Below, one piece after another: positions 1-7,577 of a DNA stretch of 64,000 bases. The stretch spans positions 4,749,501 through 4,813,500 of the forward strand of contig NZ_CP077092.1 in assembly GCF_014268585.2 (NCBI RefSeq). The letters are read 5' to 3'. The DNA comes from Pseudomonas iranensis. Lineage in GTDB: Bacteria; Pseudomonadota; Gammaproteobacteria; Pseudomonadales; Pseudomonadaceae. Every line of letters starts with the position of its first letter. Positions within the stretch are counted from its first letter, which is position 1. The position numbers were made by a program, and so were the translations under genes. The notes under the pieces are model-generated. The model was not told the origin of the DNA. It searched no databases and saw nothing but the letters and a program-made list of their open reading frames with translations.

Positions 1-1
1 G

Positions 2-808
2 CAATTGCCTGAAGCACCGTTGATCATTCATGCCGACCCGACACGGGTCGAGCAGATCATCTGGAATCTGGTCAACAATGCCTTGAAGTTCACACCACCG
101 AGCGGGCGCATTGAGTTGATCGCCAGCAAGAGCGGGAAAATGGCGCAACTGGACGTCAAGGATAACGGCGTCGGCATCGCTGCGGAAAACCTCGAACATG
201 TCTTCGATCTGTTCGGCCAGGCGGAAAAACAGCACACCAACCATCAACGTGAAGGCTTGGGCATCGGCCTGTCACTGGTGCGGCAACTGACCGAAGCCCA
301 GCACGGCACGGTGAAGGTTGCTTCGCCGGGGCTGGGCGCCGGTTGTACCTTTACCGTTCGCCTGCCGCTGTCGACTGATGTCGAAGAAACCGCTGCAACA
401 GCCGAGGTTGAACCGGTTTCCGGCAAGCTCGATGGCTTGAGCATTCTGCTGGTCGACGACTCGCCGGAAGTGCTGGAGACCTTGAAGCTGCTGCTGGAGA
501 TGGAAGACGCCGACGTAACGGCCTTCGATCATCCGGTGGCAGCGCTGAAAGCCGCTGAGAGCACGCGCTTCGATCTGATCATCTCCGACCTCGGCATGCC
601 GGTCATGACCGGCTATGAACTGATGGCTGCCCTGCGCAAGCTGCCGCTGGTGAAAAACGTACCGGCGATCGCCCTCACCGGGTATGGCACTCAGGGCGAC
701 ATGCAGAAGTCCCGTGAAGCCGGGTTCGATCAGCATCTGGGTAAACCGGTGGCGTACGACGACCTGATTGAAACCATCGAGGCGTTGCGCCGTTCGGAGT
801 TGCTGTAA
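2..808 (+). CDS. Hybrid sensor histidine kinase/response regulator, 3' part only
   Basis: The reading frame is open from the left edge of the window, so only the last 268 residues of the protein are visible. They hold a histidine-kinase ATPase domain with the N box (VNNALKF), the G1 box (DNGVGI) and the G2 box (GLGIGLSLV), followed by a linker and a full receiver domain. The receiver has the acidic pocket LLVDDS, the phosphoacceptor Asp in ISDLGMP and the conserved Lys in GKPV. Such a tail is typical of large Pseudomonas CheB-CheR-PAS-kinase-receiver fusions, but the N-terminal domains lie outside the window, so the exact architecture cannot be told. The gene ends just before a strong terminator. 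Kinase plus receiver is certain; the subfamily is inference. Confidence 0.85.
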   Translation, partial: QLPEAPLIIHADPTRVEQIIWNLVNNALKFTPPSGRIELIASKSGKMAQLDVKDNGVGIAAENLEHVFDLFGQAEKQHTNHQREGLGIGLSLVRQLTEAQHGTVKVASPGLGAGCTFTVRLPLSTDVEETAATAEVEPVSGKLDGLSILLVDDSPEVLETLKLLLEMEDADVTAFDHPVAALKAAESTRFDLIISDLGMPVMTGYELMAALRKLPLVKNVPAIALTGYGTQGDMQKSREAGFDQHLGKPVAYDDLIETIEALRRSELL

Positions 809-829
809 AGCTCGCCAGCGCTCCAACGC

Positions 830-876
830 AAAAAGCCCCGCCGCACGAGTAAGTGCGACGGGGCTTTTTGTTTTTT
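830..876. terminator. Bidirectional intrinsic terminator between kinase gene and tRNA-Arg
   Basis: GC-rich inverted repeat (GCCCCGCCGCAC / GTGCGACGGGGC) flanked by an A-run on the left and a T-run on the right. It can terminate the kinase gene on the plus strand and the convergent tRNA-Arg transcript on the minus strand. Confidence 0.85.
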
Positions 877-883
877 GAAGAGG

Positions 884-960
884 TGGTGTCCCAGGCGGGG
901 TTCGAACCTGCAACCTTCCCCTTAGGAGGGGGATGCTCTATCCAATTGAGCTACTGAGAC
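884..960 (-). tRNA. tRNA-Arg (anticodon CCT)
   Basis: The minus strand reads a full cloverleaf of 77 nt including an encoded CCA. The 5' acceptor GTCTCAG pairs with the 3' CTGGGAC by one G-T pair plus Watson-Crick pairs. The D arm is GCTC/GAGC, the anticodon loop is CTCCTAA (anticodon CCT), and the T arm contains GGTTCGAACC. It decodes AGG arginine codons. Confidence 0.95.
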
Positions 961-1258
961 ACTGATTGACGCGGGCTGTATGCGGCGCGACAGACGGCGT
1001 GCATGTTAACGGCCAGCCCCTGTTTTGTCATGTCGTCCGTAGGGCTTTTTAAGTGTAGGCAAGCGCCCTGGAAGATTGCGGGAACTTTTACCGGGCAATT
1101 TGCACTGCGCGGAAATGCGGTCATTGCAGATTGCAATCAGCGTCGCCGGAAAAAACATACCAACCCCTTGTTTTTAAAGGACTTATCAGCCGTTACACTG
1201 TTGGCACGGCGACTGCTATGCCTGTTCTATCAAAAAGAACAATTTGGAGCGTCGTGCC

Positions 1259-1492
1259 ATGAACAGCACCCTCTTGCTTGCAAACGCAGCGGCTCTGGCT
1301 GTCTTGCTCGGATCACATTTTTTTCCCAAGGCTGACGTTGAGCAGCCAGTGGCGCAGCGCATGCCGCATTACTTGCAAGTGCAGAAAGCGCCGCAGTGGG
1401 CCGTGTTGAGTGATCGCAGCGACGCTTCTACACAAATGGTCAGCGAGCCTGAGCTAGCCTCGGCGCCAACCACCGAACGTCTGGTTTTTTGA
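1259..1492 (+). CDS. Small hypothetical membrane-anchored protein
   Basis: Encodes 77 residues. The ATG at 1259 is chosen because GGAG lies 9 nt upstream; an alternative upstream start has no such site. Residues 4-21 form a hydrophobic stretch (LLLANAAALAVLLG) that could be a signal anchor, followed by a polar tail of about 55 residues without cysteines or a recognisable motif. It is followed after 20 bp by another small membrane protein gene, so the two are probably co-transcribed. I do not recognise the family and assign no function. Confidence 0.6.
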   Translation: MNSTLLLANAAALAVLLGSHFFPKADVEQPVAQRMPHYLQVQKAPQWAVLSDRSDASTQMVSEPELASAPTTERLVF

Positions 1493-1512
1493 AATATCTT
1501 CAGGAGTACAAC

Positions 1513-1692
1513 ATGTCCAAATCAGCGACGGGATTTCTGATCCTCGCTTTACTGAGTGGCGTTACCCATCTGGCGCTGTTCGAGGAGACGGAAGTCACCT
1601 TGCCTCTGGTTGGCTGTGGCGTGTTTGCGGTGCTGTTTGTGCTGGCGCTGATTGCAGGGCGCAAGATCAAGTTCGATCCGGTTCTGCGTTGA
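1513..1692 (+). CDS. Small two-helix membrane protein
   Basis: Encodes 59 residues from an ATG at 1513 with AGGAG 6 nt upstream. Two hydrophobic segments (residues 7-19 and 28-46) are separated by an acidic loop (EETEV), and the C-terminus is basic (GRKIKFDPVLR), suggesting a two-pass inner-membrane protein. From memory, a similar small gene lies next to phnN in P. aeruginosa, but the family has no function I know. The last 26 bp overlap the 3' end of phnN on the opposite strand. Confidence 0.65.
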   Translation: MSKSATGFLILALLSGVTHLALFEETEVTLPLVGCGVFAVLFVLALIAGRKIKFDPVLR

Positions 1693-2236
1693 GCCGAACC
1701 AACTCCAATAACGAAGAGACCGCGATAGCAAGGTCAACAGAGTTGTCGATCTGATGAACGGGGCTGTCGCTGGATCTTCGGTCTTTGAACAACGCATTGC
1801 GAGCCAGCCTCGCATCGATTTGCTCAGGGGTTTCCCGACCACGGCTGAGCAAGCGCTTGCGCAGGACCTCATCGTTGACTGTCAGCAGAATCGGCACCAG
1901 GGTTGGATACTTCTCCATTGCTTGACGCAGGTTCGCTCTTGACCCGTTAACCAGTACGTGCCGGCCCGCTTGCAACCATTCATCCATTTCCCTTGGAATG
2001 CCGTAGGAGAGGCCGTTGGCTTGCCAGGCCAAGGAGAAAGCGCCGGCGTGCTGTCGCCGTTCGAATTCTTCAGGCGTCACGCCAATTGCATCTTCGCCGA
2101 CGGACTCCGCCGAGCGGGTAATCACCCGACGCATTACTTCACAGTTCAACGCCCGCAGTGGCTCACGCGATGCATCGATCAGGCTGTCCTTGCCCGAACC
2201 GGACGGCCCCATCAGGTAAAAAAGCTTGCCATCCAT
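1667..2236 (-). CDS. phnN: Ribose 1,5-bisphosphate phosphokinase PhnN
   Basis: Encodes 189 residues, normal for PhnN. The protein phosphorylates ribose 1,5-bisphosphate with ATP to give PRPP, the last step of phosphonate breakdown by the C-P lyase pathway, and can also serve as an NAD-synthesis PRPP bypass. A P-loop GPSGSGKDS sits at residues 10-18 in a guanylate-kinase-like fold, and the segment NGSRANL matches the conserved substrate region. GGGAGGG lies upstream of the ATG. No other phn gene (phnC-M, phnP) is present on either side, so this copy is an orphan here. The 3' end overlaps the convergent small membrane gene by 26 bp. Confidence 0.85.
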   Translation of the reverse strand: MDGKLFYLMGPSGSGKDSLIDASREPLRALNCEVMRRVITRSAESVGEDAIGVTPEEFERRQHAGAFSLAWQANGLSYGIPREMDEWLQAGRHVLVNGSRANLRQAMEKYPTLVPILLTVNDEVLRKRLLSRGRETPEQIDARLARNALFKDRRSSDSPVHQIDNSVDLAIAVSSLLELVRLNAEPDRT

Positions 2237-2625
2237 CCCGAAAACGCCCTCCCACGGGTCCTGCCTCTAGTAAATCGGCAAATTGCCACTATCCTGTACA
2301 CATTAGGGATCAAGAATAGCGAGCCGCATAGCATGCACGTTCTGAAGTCTTCGGGCATCAACGGATATGCATTCGAAAGCGGGCAGCGATACGCAAGGAT
2401 GGAAAGTTTTCCAACCAGTCCGCATTTCTGACAACTGGTGCTGGCATTACGCCTTTACCCGGCTCAATATTTGTCACAGAATTGACGCCAATGATCTGGC
2501 AATTTTGAGGCATGATGCCGGCCTCTTAACAATTCAGGTTGAACCAATTGGTCCGGATGCTTGTCCTACCACACATCCTGCGGCCAATCCCGAGAACCGC
2601 TCCCCTGAACTAACCGGTTAAATAT
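2237..2625. promoter_or_regulatory. Intergenic region between divergent phnN and amrZ
   Basis: 389 bp without a credible gene. It must hold the phnN promoter and the amrZ promoter. AmrZ is known to be controlled by the sigma factor AlgU and by itself. A TCTGA at 2427-2431 with GAAAGTT about 18 bp upstream is only a weak resemblance to an AlgU promoter, and I do not claim it. Confidence 0.4.
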
Positions 2626-2952
2626 ATGCGCCCATTGAAACAGGCAATTTATTCCAGCCGTACGGCTGACAAGTTTGTCGTACGTCTGCCAGACGGAATG
2701 CGTGAACGCATTGCCGAGGTGGCTCGCAATCATCATCGCAGCATGAACTCCGAGATCATTGCGCGCCTTGAGCAGAGTCTTATTCAGGAAGGCGCACTGG
2801 GCGAAGAGCTGAGCATGCGCCTGGACAGCCCGGAGCTGTCGCTGCACGAGCGCGAGCTGTTGCAACGCTTCCGTCAGCTGTCGCACCGTCAGCAGAACGC
2901 CCTGGTGTCGCTGATCGCACACGACGCAGAAATGGCCGCAGACGCGTCCTGA
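2626..2952 (+). CDS. amrZ: Ribbon-helix-helix regulator AmrZ (AlgZ)
   Basis: Encodes 108 residues that match AmrZ of P. aeruginosa nearly throughout as I recall it. The N-terminal arm starts MRPLKQA, the ribbon-helix-helix core runs from about residue 15 to 55 ([13 protein letters not shown], then [15 protein letters not shown]), and the C-terminal tetramerisation part contains [18 protein letters not shown]. AmrZ is a global DNA-binding regulator; in pseudomonads it controls alginate and other exopolysaccharides, flagella, type IV pili and c-di-GMP genes. It forms a monocistronic unit bounded by a terminator 21 bp after its stop codon. Confidence 0.95.
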   Translation: MRPLKQAIYSSRTADKFVVRLPDGMRERIAEVARNHHRSMNSEIIARLEQSLIQEGALGEELSMRLDSPELSLHERELLQRFRQLSHRQQNALVSLIAHDAEMAADAS

Positions 2953-2972
2953 GTTATACCGAACATATTGAA

Positions 2973-2998
2973 GCCAGCATGATTGCTGGCTTTTTTTT
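2973..2998 (+). terminator. Intrinsic terminator of amrZ
   Basis: GCCAGC ATGATT GCTGGC hairpin followed directly by eight T residues. Confidence 0.85.
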
Positions 2999-3045
2999 GC
3001 CCGCAATATGACAGATGGCCGCTTGGCAATTGAGTGTGGCAGGCA

Positions 3046-3075
3046 CAAAAAAGCCCGTCGATTTGACGGGCTTTT
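3046..3075 (-). terminator. Intrinsic terminator of mgtE
   Basis: Read on the minus strand: GCCCGTC AAATC GACGGGC hairpin followed by TTTTTT, starting 13 nt after the mgtE stop codon. Confidence 0.85.
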
Positions 3076-3087
3076 CATTGCACAAGG

Positions 3088-4530
3088 TCAGAGCAGGAAG
3101 ATTGTTGCCAATCCGAGGAAGATGAAGAAGCCACCGCTGTCGGTCATTGCCGTGATCATCACACTGGCGCCCATCGCCGGATCGCGGCCCATTTTCGCCA
3201 GCGTCATAGGGATCAACACGCCCATCAACGCCGCCAGCAACAGATTGAGCGTCATCGCCGCCGTCATGACCACGCCGAGTGACCAACTGCCGTAGAGCAT
3301 GTACGCGACCACACCGATCACCCCGCCCCAGACCAGACCGTTGATCAAACCGACCGCCAGCTCTTTGCGCATCAAGCGCGAGGTGTTGCCGGTGCTGACC
3401 TGATCCAGCGCCATGGCGCGCACGATCATGGTGATGGTCTGGTTACCGGAGTTGCCACCGATACCCGCGACGATCGGCATGAGCGCCGCCAGTGCCACGA
3501 GCTTCTCGATCGAACCTTCGAACAGACCGATCACCCGCGATGCGACAAATGCAGTGATCAGGTTCACCGCCAGCCACGCCCAACGGTTACGCAGGGATTT
3601 CCACACCGAGGCGAAGATATCTTCCTCTTCGCGCAGACCGGCCATGTTAAGGACTTCGCTTTCGCTTTCCTCACGGATCAGGTCGACCATTTCGTCGATG
3701 GTCAGACGGCCGATCAGTTTGCCGTTCTTGTCGACCACCGGCGCCGAGATCAAGTCGTAACGCTCGAATGCCTGAGCGGCGTCGTAGGCATCTTCGTCCG
3801 GGTGGAAACTCACCGGATCGCTGGCCATCACTTCGGCTACCTGCTTCTCCGGATCGTTGACCAGCAGGCGCTTGATCGGCAGCACGCCCTTGAGCACGCC
3901 GTCGTAATCGACCACGAACAGTTTGTCGGTGTGACCGGGAAGCTCTTTGAGGCGACGCAGGTAACGCAGAACCACTTCAAGGCTGACGTCCTCACGGATC
4001 GTCACCATCTCGAAGTCCATCAGCGCTCCGACCTGATCCTCGTCATAGGAGAGGGCCGAGCGCACGCGTTCGCGCTGCTGGTTATCCAGACTTTCCATCA
4101 GCTCATGGACAACGTCGCGCGGCAGCTCGGAGGCCAGGTCAGCGAGTTCGTCGGCGTCCATGTCCTTGGCCGCAGCCAAGAGCTCGTGATCGTCCATGTC
4201 GGCGATCAGCGTCTCACGGACGGAATCGGATACTTCAAGAAGAATGTCGCCGTCGCGATCGGCCTTGACCAGTTGCCAGAGCGTCAGACGATCGTCCAGC
4301 GGCAAGGCTTCGAGAATGTAGGCGACGTCGGCGGAGTGCAGATCATCGAGCTTGCGTTGCAGCTCGACGAGGTTTTGCCGGTGAACCAGGTTTTCCACGC
4401 GGTCGTGGTGCGGACCTTCCTGGCGATGAGTCAGGTCTTCAACGACACGTTGGCGCTGCAGCAACTCGACGACCTGAGCCAGGCGGTCCTGCAGGCTTTC
4501 CTGTGTTTTCTTTACTTCGATTTCGGACAT
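3088..4530 (-). CDS. mgtE: Magnesium transporter MgtE
   Basis: Encodes 480 residues. The start at 4530 (MSEIEVKK) has GGAG upstream on the minus strand and fits the family better than an upstream ATG 10 codons earlier. The N-terminal acidic superhelical domain (about 1-130) and a pair of CBS domains (about 140-260) form the cytosolic Mg-sensing gate. Five hydrophobic helices follow from about residue 310 to the end, with PIVAGIGGNSGNQ, the conserved MgtE pore segment, and DSGGFFIFLGLA near the C-terminus. It works as a homodimeric Mg2+ channel in the inner membrane. From memory, the same neighbourhood (tRNAs, rsmA, lysC, alaS) exists in P. aeruginosa. Confidence 0.93.
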   Translation of the reverse strand: MSEIEVKKTQESLQDRLAQVVELLQRQRVVEDLTHRQEGPHHDRVENLVHRQNLVELQRKLDDLHSADVAYILEALPLDDRLTLWQLVKADRDGDILLEVSDSVRETLIADMDDHELLAAAKDMDADELADLASELPRDVVHELMESLDNQQRERVRSALSYDEDQVGALMDFEMVTIREDVSLEVVLRYLRRLKELPGHTDKLFVVDYDGVLKGVLPIKRLLVNDPEKQVAEVMASDPVSFHPDEDAYDAAQAFERYDLISAPVVDKNGKLIGRLTIDEMVDLIREESESEVLNMAGLREEEDIFASVWKSLRNRWAWLAVNLITAFVASRVIGLFEGSIEKLVALAALMPIVAGIGGNSGNQTITMIVRAMALDQVSTGNTSRLMRKELAVGLINGLVWGGVIGVVAYMLYGSWSLGVVMTAAMTLNLLLAALMGVLIPMTLAKMGRDPAMGASVMITAMTDSGGFFIFLGLATIFLL

Positions 4531-4851
4531 AGGCGAACTCCACTCCCAGCAGCGGGGCACGCCGGAAGGATCAATCAGTCAATTCATGATTGGTGAAACG
4601 GTTTACTGAACAACTACTGGGTAAGTCCATGGAGGTTTTCCATAAGCCCCGGCGGGGCTGACGGGCGCAATGATACACGCCTGACGGTTTAAAACGTTGA
4701 AAAAATCACGGCTGAAACAAGCGCTTGCGAAACAAACCTGAGCACCTGCCTGACCCGTGCAAATGCGACGACTCATCTTGAAAAGAAAACACACCGGCAA
4801 TGCAAAAAGCAGCGACTACCCTTGAGCTTAGATCGTCATGGAGGACATCGA
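4531..4851. promoter_or_regulatory. Intergenic region between divergent mgtE and DUF4124 gene
   Basis: 321 bp without a credible gene. It must hold both promoters. A small hairpin (AGCCCC GGC GGGGCT, 4645-4659) lies about 115 nt upstream of the mgtE start; with no T-run on either side it is not a clear terminator. I see no recognisable Mg riboswitch. Confidence 0.4.
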
Positions 4852-5364
4852 ATGCCGGCAAAACCCGCGCTATATCTACTGACCGCCCTGCTCCACTTCA
4901 CGCCTGCCAACGCCACCACACTTCATCGTTGCCAGGCCGGTGACGGCAGCGTCACATTCACGTCGATGAGCTGCGCAACCGGGGAGCAGCTCTCAATTCA
5001 GGAGGTTCATCCCTACTCACCTGGCTGGGTCGCAATCATGCCGGAGTTCAATCACGAAGCTGTTTCCGGCATGAAAGACAGCGGGCGCGAACCGGGCATC
5101 GTCGGCGGCACCGAACACAAATGTGGAAACCTGATCGATAACAGGCAGCGGCGCGAAGCGATCATCAATCGGCGAGTGATTGCCGGCATGAGCCAGCGGG
5201 ACGTCGAAAGCGCACTGGGCAAGCCCGACAAGATCAACACGCGCACATCGACAACGAGCTATCGTTACGACCTCAAGCGAGGCCGCAGTGCTCAAATTGA
5301 TTTTGATGAACGAGGCTGCGTGAAGGGAAAAGCCAAATCCCGGACAGCAAAAAGCCCGCGTTAA
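4852..5364 (+). CDS. Secreted DUF4124-type protein
   Basis: Encodes 170 residues. The ATG at 4852 is chosen because GGAGGA lies 6 nt upstream and the protein then begins with a clear signal peptide (residues 1-21, ending PANA). The mature N-terminus LHRCQAGDGSVTFTSMSC carries the DUF4124 pattern: an aromatic/His-Arg-Cys strand, a Gly-Asp turn, and a second Cys that may form a disulfide in the periplasm. A C-terminal segment (GMSQRDVESALGKPDKI) resembles the SmpA/OmlA-like small fold found in lipoproteins. The function of the family is unknown. The stop codon lies inside the loop of its own terminator. Confidence 0.75.
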   Translation: MPAKPALYLLTALLHFTPANATTLHRCQAGDGSVTFTSMSCATGEQLSIQEVHPYSPGWVAIMPEFNHEAVSGMKDSGREPGIVGGTEHKCGNLIDNRQRREAIINRRVIAGMSQRDVESALGKPDKINTRTSTTSYRYDLKRGRSAQIDFDERGCVKGKAKSRTAKSPR

Positions 5365-5377
5365 ACGCGGGCTTCTT
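5354..5377 (+). terminator. Terminator overlapping the stop codon of the DUF4124 gene
   Basis: GCCCGCG TTAAA CGCGGGC followed by a short T-rich run (TTCTT). The TAA stop at 5362-5364 is in the loop. The downstream T-run is weak; on the minus strand the preceding A-run gives a better U-tract, so it may mainly terminate the tRNA-Arg transcript. Confidence 0.6.
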
Positions 5378-5383
5378 GGTATA

Positions 5384-5460
5384 TGGTGCACTCGACAGGA
5401 TTCGAACCTGTGACCGCTCGGTTCGTAGCCGAGTACTCTATCCAGCTGAGCTACGAGTGC
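5384..5460 (-). tRNA. tRNA-Arg (anticodon ACG), copy 1
   Basis: The minus strand gives a 77-nt cloverleaf with encoded CCA: acceptor GCACTCG/CGAGTGC, anticodon stem CTCGG/CCGAG, loop CTACGAA (anticodon ACG, A34 expected to be edited to inosine), T loop GTTCGAATC. Identical to the second copy 149 bp to the right. Confidence 0.95.
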
Positions 5461-5532
5461 ATTTTGTGTTTTTAAACCAGACCACAACTGGCTGAAGCCG
5501 AGTTACTCACCTTACAGCAAATAACTCTTAAA

Positions 5533-5609
5533 TGGTGCACTCGACAGGATTCGAACCTGTGACCGCTCGGTTCGTAGCCGAGTACTCTATCCAGCTGAGC
5601 TACGAGTGC
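5533..5609 (-). tRNA. tRNA-Arg (anticodon ACG), copy 2
   Basis: Identical 77-nt sequence to copy 1, also with encoded CCA. The 72-bp spacer between the copies is not repeated. It decodes CGN arginine codons. Confidence 0.95.
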
Positions 5610-5716
5610 ATTTGTTGCCGCGCATTATAGGCCGTCTAATCTCTATGTCAAACACTTTTTCTAGTAATTTCAACAACTTACAGAAGAAGCCAGATTACGA
5701 CGTACTAAGCAAATAA

Positions 5717-5807
5717 TGGCGGAGAACGGGGGATTCGAACCCCCGACACCCTTTTGAGGTGTACTCCCTTAGCAGGGGAGCGCCTTCGGCCACTCGGCCA
5801 GCTCTCC
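5717..5807 (-). tRNA. tRNA-Ser (anticodon GCT)
   Basis: 91-nt class II tRNA on the minus strand with acceptor GGAGAGC, anticodon loop CTGCTAA (anticodon GCT), the long variable arm expected for serine tRNA, T loop GTTCGAATC and encoded CCA. It decodes AGC/AGT. Confidence 0.95.
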
Positions 5808-5869
5808 GCAACACGGGGCGTATATTAACCAGCTTCTTCCCCGTTTGCAAACATAAAAATCGATAAAAA

Positions 5870-6058
5870 TTAATGGCTTGGTTCTTCGTCCTTCTCTTTC
5901 TTTATACGCAGGTAAATTTCCTCACGGTGCACCGCAACCTCTTTCGGAGCGTTGACGCCGATACGCACCTGGTTTCCTTTGACGCCGAGCACGGTCACGG
6001 TGATTTCGCCGTCACCGATAATCAGGCTTTCCGCGCACCGACGAGTCAGAATCAGCAT
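5870..6058 (-). CDS. rsmA: Carbon storage regulator RsmA/CsrA
   Basis: Encodes 62 residues, the normal CsrA length. It starts [12 protein letters not shown] and contains the conserved strands [20 protein letters not shown] and the RNA-contacting region VHREEIY. The protein is a homodimeric RNA-binding regulator that blocks translation at GGA motifs and is itself titrated by small RNAs of the Gac system. The gene follows lysC after a strong terminator, so it probably has its own promoter in the 187-bp gap. It is followed by tRNA-Ser, the order I recall for P. aeruginosa rsmA. Several CsrA paralogues exist in fluorescent pseudomonads; synteny points to rsmA. Confidence 0.95.
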   Translation of the reverse strand: MLILTRRCAESLIIGDGEITVTVLGVKGNQVRIGVNAPKEVAVHREEIYLRIKKEKDEEPSH

Positions 6059-6201
6059 ACCTTTCTCCTTACGCCATTCATTTCAGGGACAACAGTCTGC
6101 AAAAAAAAGGCACCCGACCTACAACCGCAGCGATCGTAGCCCTACATGCCTGAGTATTGACCAGCGCGAGCAAAAGAACAGTTCCGGGGCTCGCGCCATT
6201 C

Positions 6202-6231
6202 AAAAATAAAGGGCGCGGTCAGACCGCGCCC
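6202..6231 (-). terminator. Intrinsic terminator of lysC
   Basis: Minus-strand hairpin GGGCGCGGTC / GACCGCGCCC followed by TTTATTTTT, starting 14 nt after the lysC stop codon. It separates lysC from rsmA. Confidence 0.85.
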
Positions 6232-6245
6232 TTCACAGAAGCGGA

Positions 6246-7487
6246 TTACTCGCCCTGAAGGGCCGGAGCATCCAGTTCGAAAGCCGTGTGCAGCGCGCGC
6301 ACGGCCAGTTCCAGGTACTTCTCTTCGATCACTACGGACACCTTGATTTCCGAAGTCGAGATCATCTGGATGTTGATGCTTTCCTTGGCCAGGGATTCGA
6401 ACATGCGGCTGGCCACGCCTGCGTGGGAACGCATGCCGACGCCGACGATCGAGACCTTGGCAATTTTGGTATCGCCGACGACTTCACGGGCACCGATCTC
6501 GCGAGCGGTGTTTTCCAGCACGGTCTGTGCGGCCTGGTAGTCGTTGCGGTGCACGGTGAAGGTGAAGTCGGTGGTGTTATCGTGCGCGACGTTCTGCACG
6601 ATCATGTCGACTTCGATGTTCGCGGCACTGATCGGGCCGAGAATCTTGAACGCCACGCCCGGGGTGTCTGGCACGCCACGGATGGTCAGCTTGGCTTCAT
6701 CGCGGTTGAAAGCGATGCCGGAAATGATCGGCTGTTCCATGGTTTCCTCTTCATCAATAGTAATGAGGGTGCCCGGACCCTCCTTGAAGCTGTGCAGTAC
6801 GCGCAGCGGAACGTTGTACTTGCCAGCGAATTCCACCGCACGGATCTGCAGCACCTTGGAGCCGAGGCTGGCCATTTCCAGCATCTCTTCGAAGGTGATC
6901 TTGTCCAGACGCTGAGCGACCGGCACCACACGCGGGTCAGTGGTGTAGACACCGTCGACGTCGGTGTAGATCTGGCATTCATCCGCCTTCAAGGCCGCCG
7001 CCAGTGCCACGCCGGTGGTATCGGAACCGCCGCGACCGAGGGTGGTGATGTTGCCGTGCTCATCGACGCCCTGGAAACCGGCGACAACCACCACGCGGCC
7101 AGCCTTCAGATCACCGCGAATCTTCTGGTCATCAATCTGCAAGATACGCGCTTTATTGTGCGCACTGTCAGTCAGGATCCGCACCTGATTACCGGTGTAC
7201 GACACCGCCGGCACACCGCGCTTGATCAGCGCCATGGCCAACAGGGCAATCGTCACCTGCTCACCAGTGGACACGATCACGTCCAGCTCGCGCGGAACCG
7301 GTTGCGCCTCGCCACTGATTTGCTTGGCCAGATCGATCAGACGGTTGGTTTCGCCGCTCATTGCAGACAGCACAACCACCAGGTCATCGCCGGCATCGCG
7401 GAATTTCTTAACCTTGTCGGCGACCTGCTCGATTCTCTCGACAGTGCCGACCGAGGTGCCTCCAAATTTCTGTACGATCAAAGCCAT
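6246..7487 (-). CDS. lysC: Aspartate kinase
   Basis: Encodes 413 residues from the ATG at 7487 (MALIVQKFGGTSVG); an upstream ATG would add seven non-conserved residues. It catalyses ATP-dependent phosphorylation of L-aspartate, the first step towards lysine, threonine, methionine and diaminopimelate. The kinase domain covers about residues 1-250 with KFGGTSVG at 7-14 and the nucleotide-binding TLGRGGSDTT. Two ACT regulatory domains follow (about 265-413), where lysine and threonine exert feedback control. Length and motifs match Pseudomonas LysC. It lies 90 bp downstream of alaS on the same strand. Confidence 0.95.
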   Translation of the reverse strand: MALIVQKFGGTSVGTVERIEQVADKVKKFRDAGDDLVVVLSAMSGETNRLIDLAKQISGEAQPVPRELDVIVSTGEQVTIALLAMALIKRGVPAVSYTGNQVRILTDSAHNKARILQIDDQKIRGDLKAGRVVVVAGFQGVDEHGNITTLGRGGSDTTGVALAAALKADECQIYTDVDGVYTTDPRVVPVAQRLDKITFEEMLEMASLGSKVLQIRAVEFAGKYNVPLRVLHSFKEGPGTLITIDEEETMEQPIISGIAFNRDEAKLTIRGVPDTPGVAFKILGPISAANIEVDMIVQNVAHDNTTDFTFTVHRNDYQAAQTVLENTAREIGAREVVGDTKIAKVSIVGVGMRSHAGVASRMFESLAKESINIQMISTSEIKVSVVIEEKYLELAVRALHTAFELDAPALQGE

Positions 7488-7577
7488 TTCAAAGCCGCCT
7501 CTGCCCATGAAGGGCGCCCAATAATCTTTCGAACAGTCGCCGGGCCCGCCACTAGACTGCGAGCCCGGCGAGCCGTC

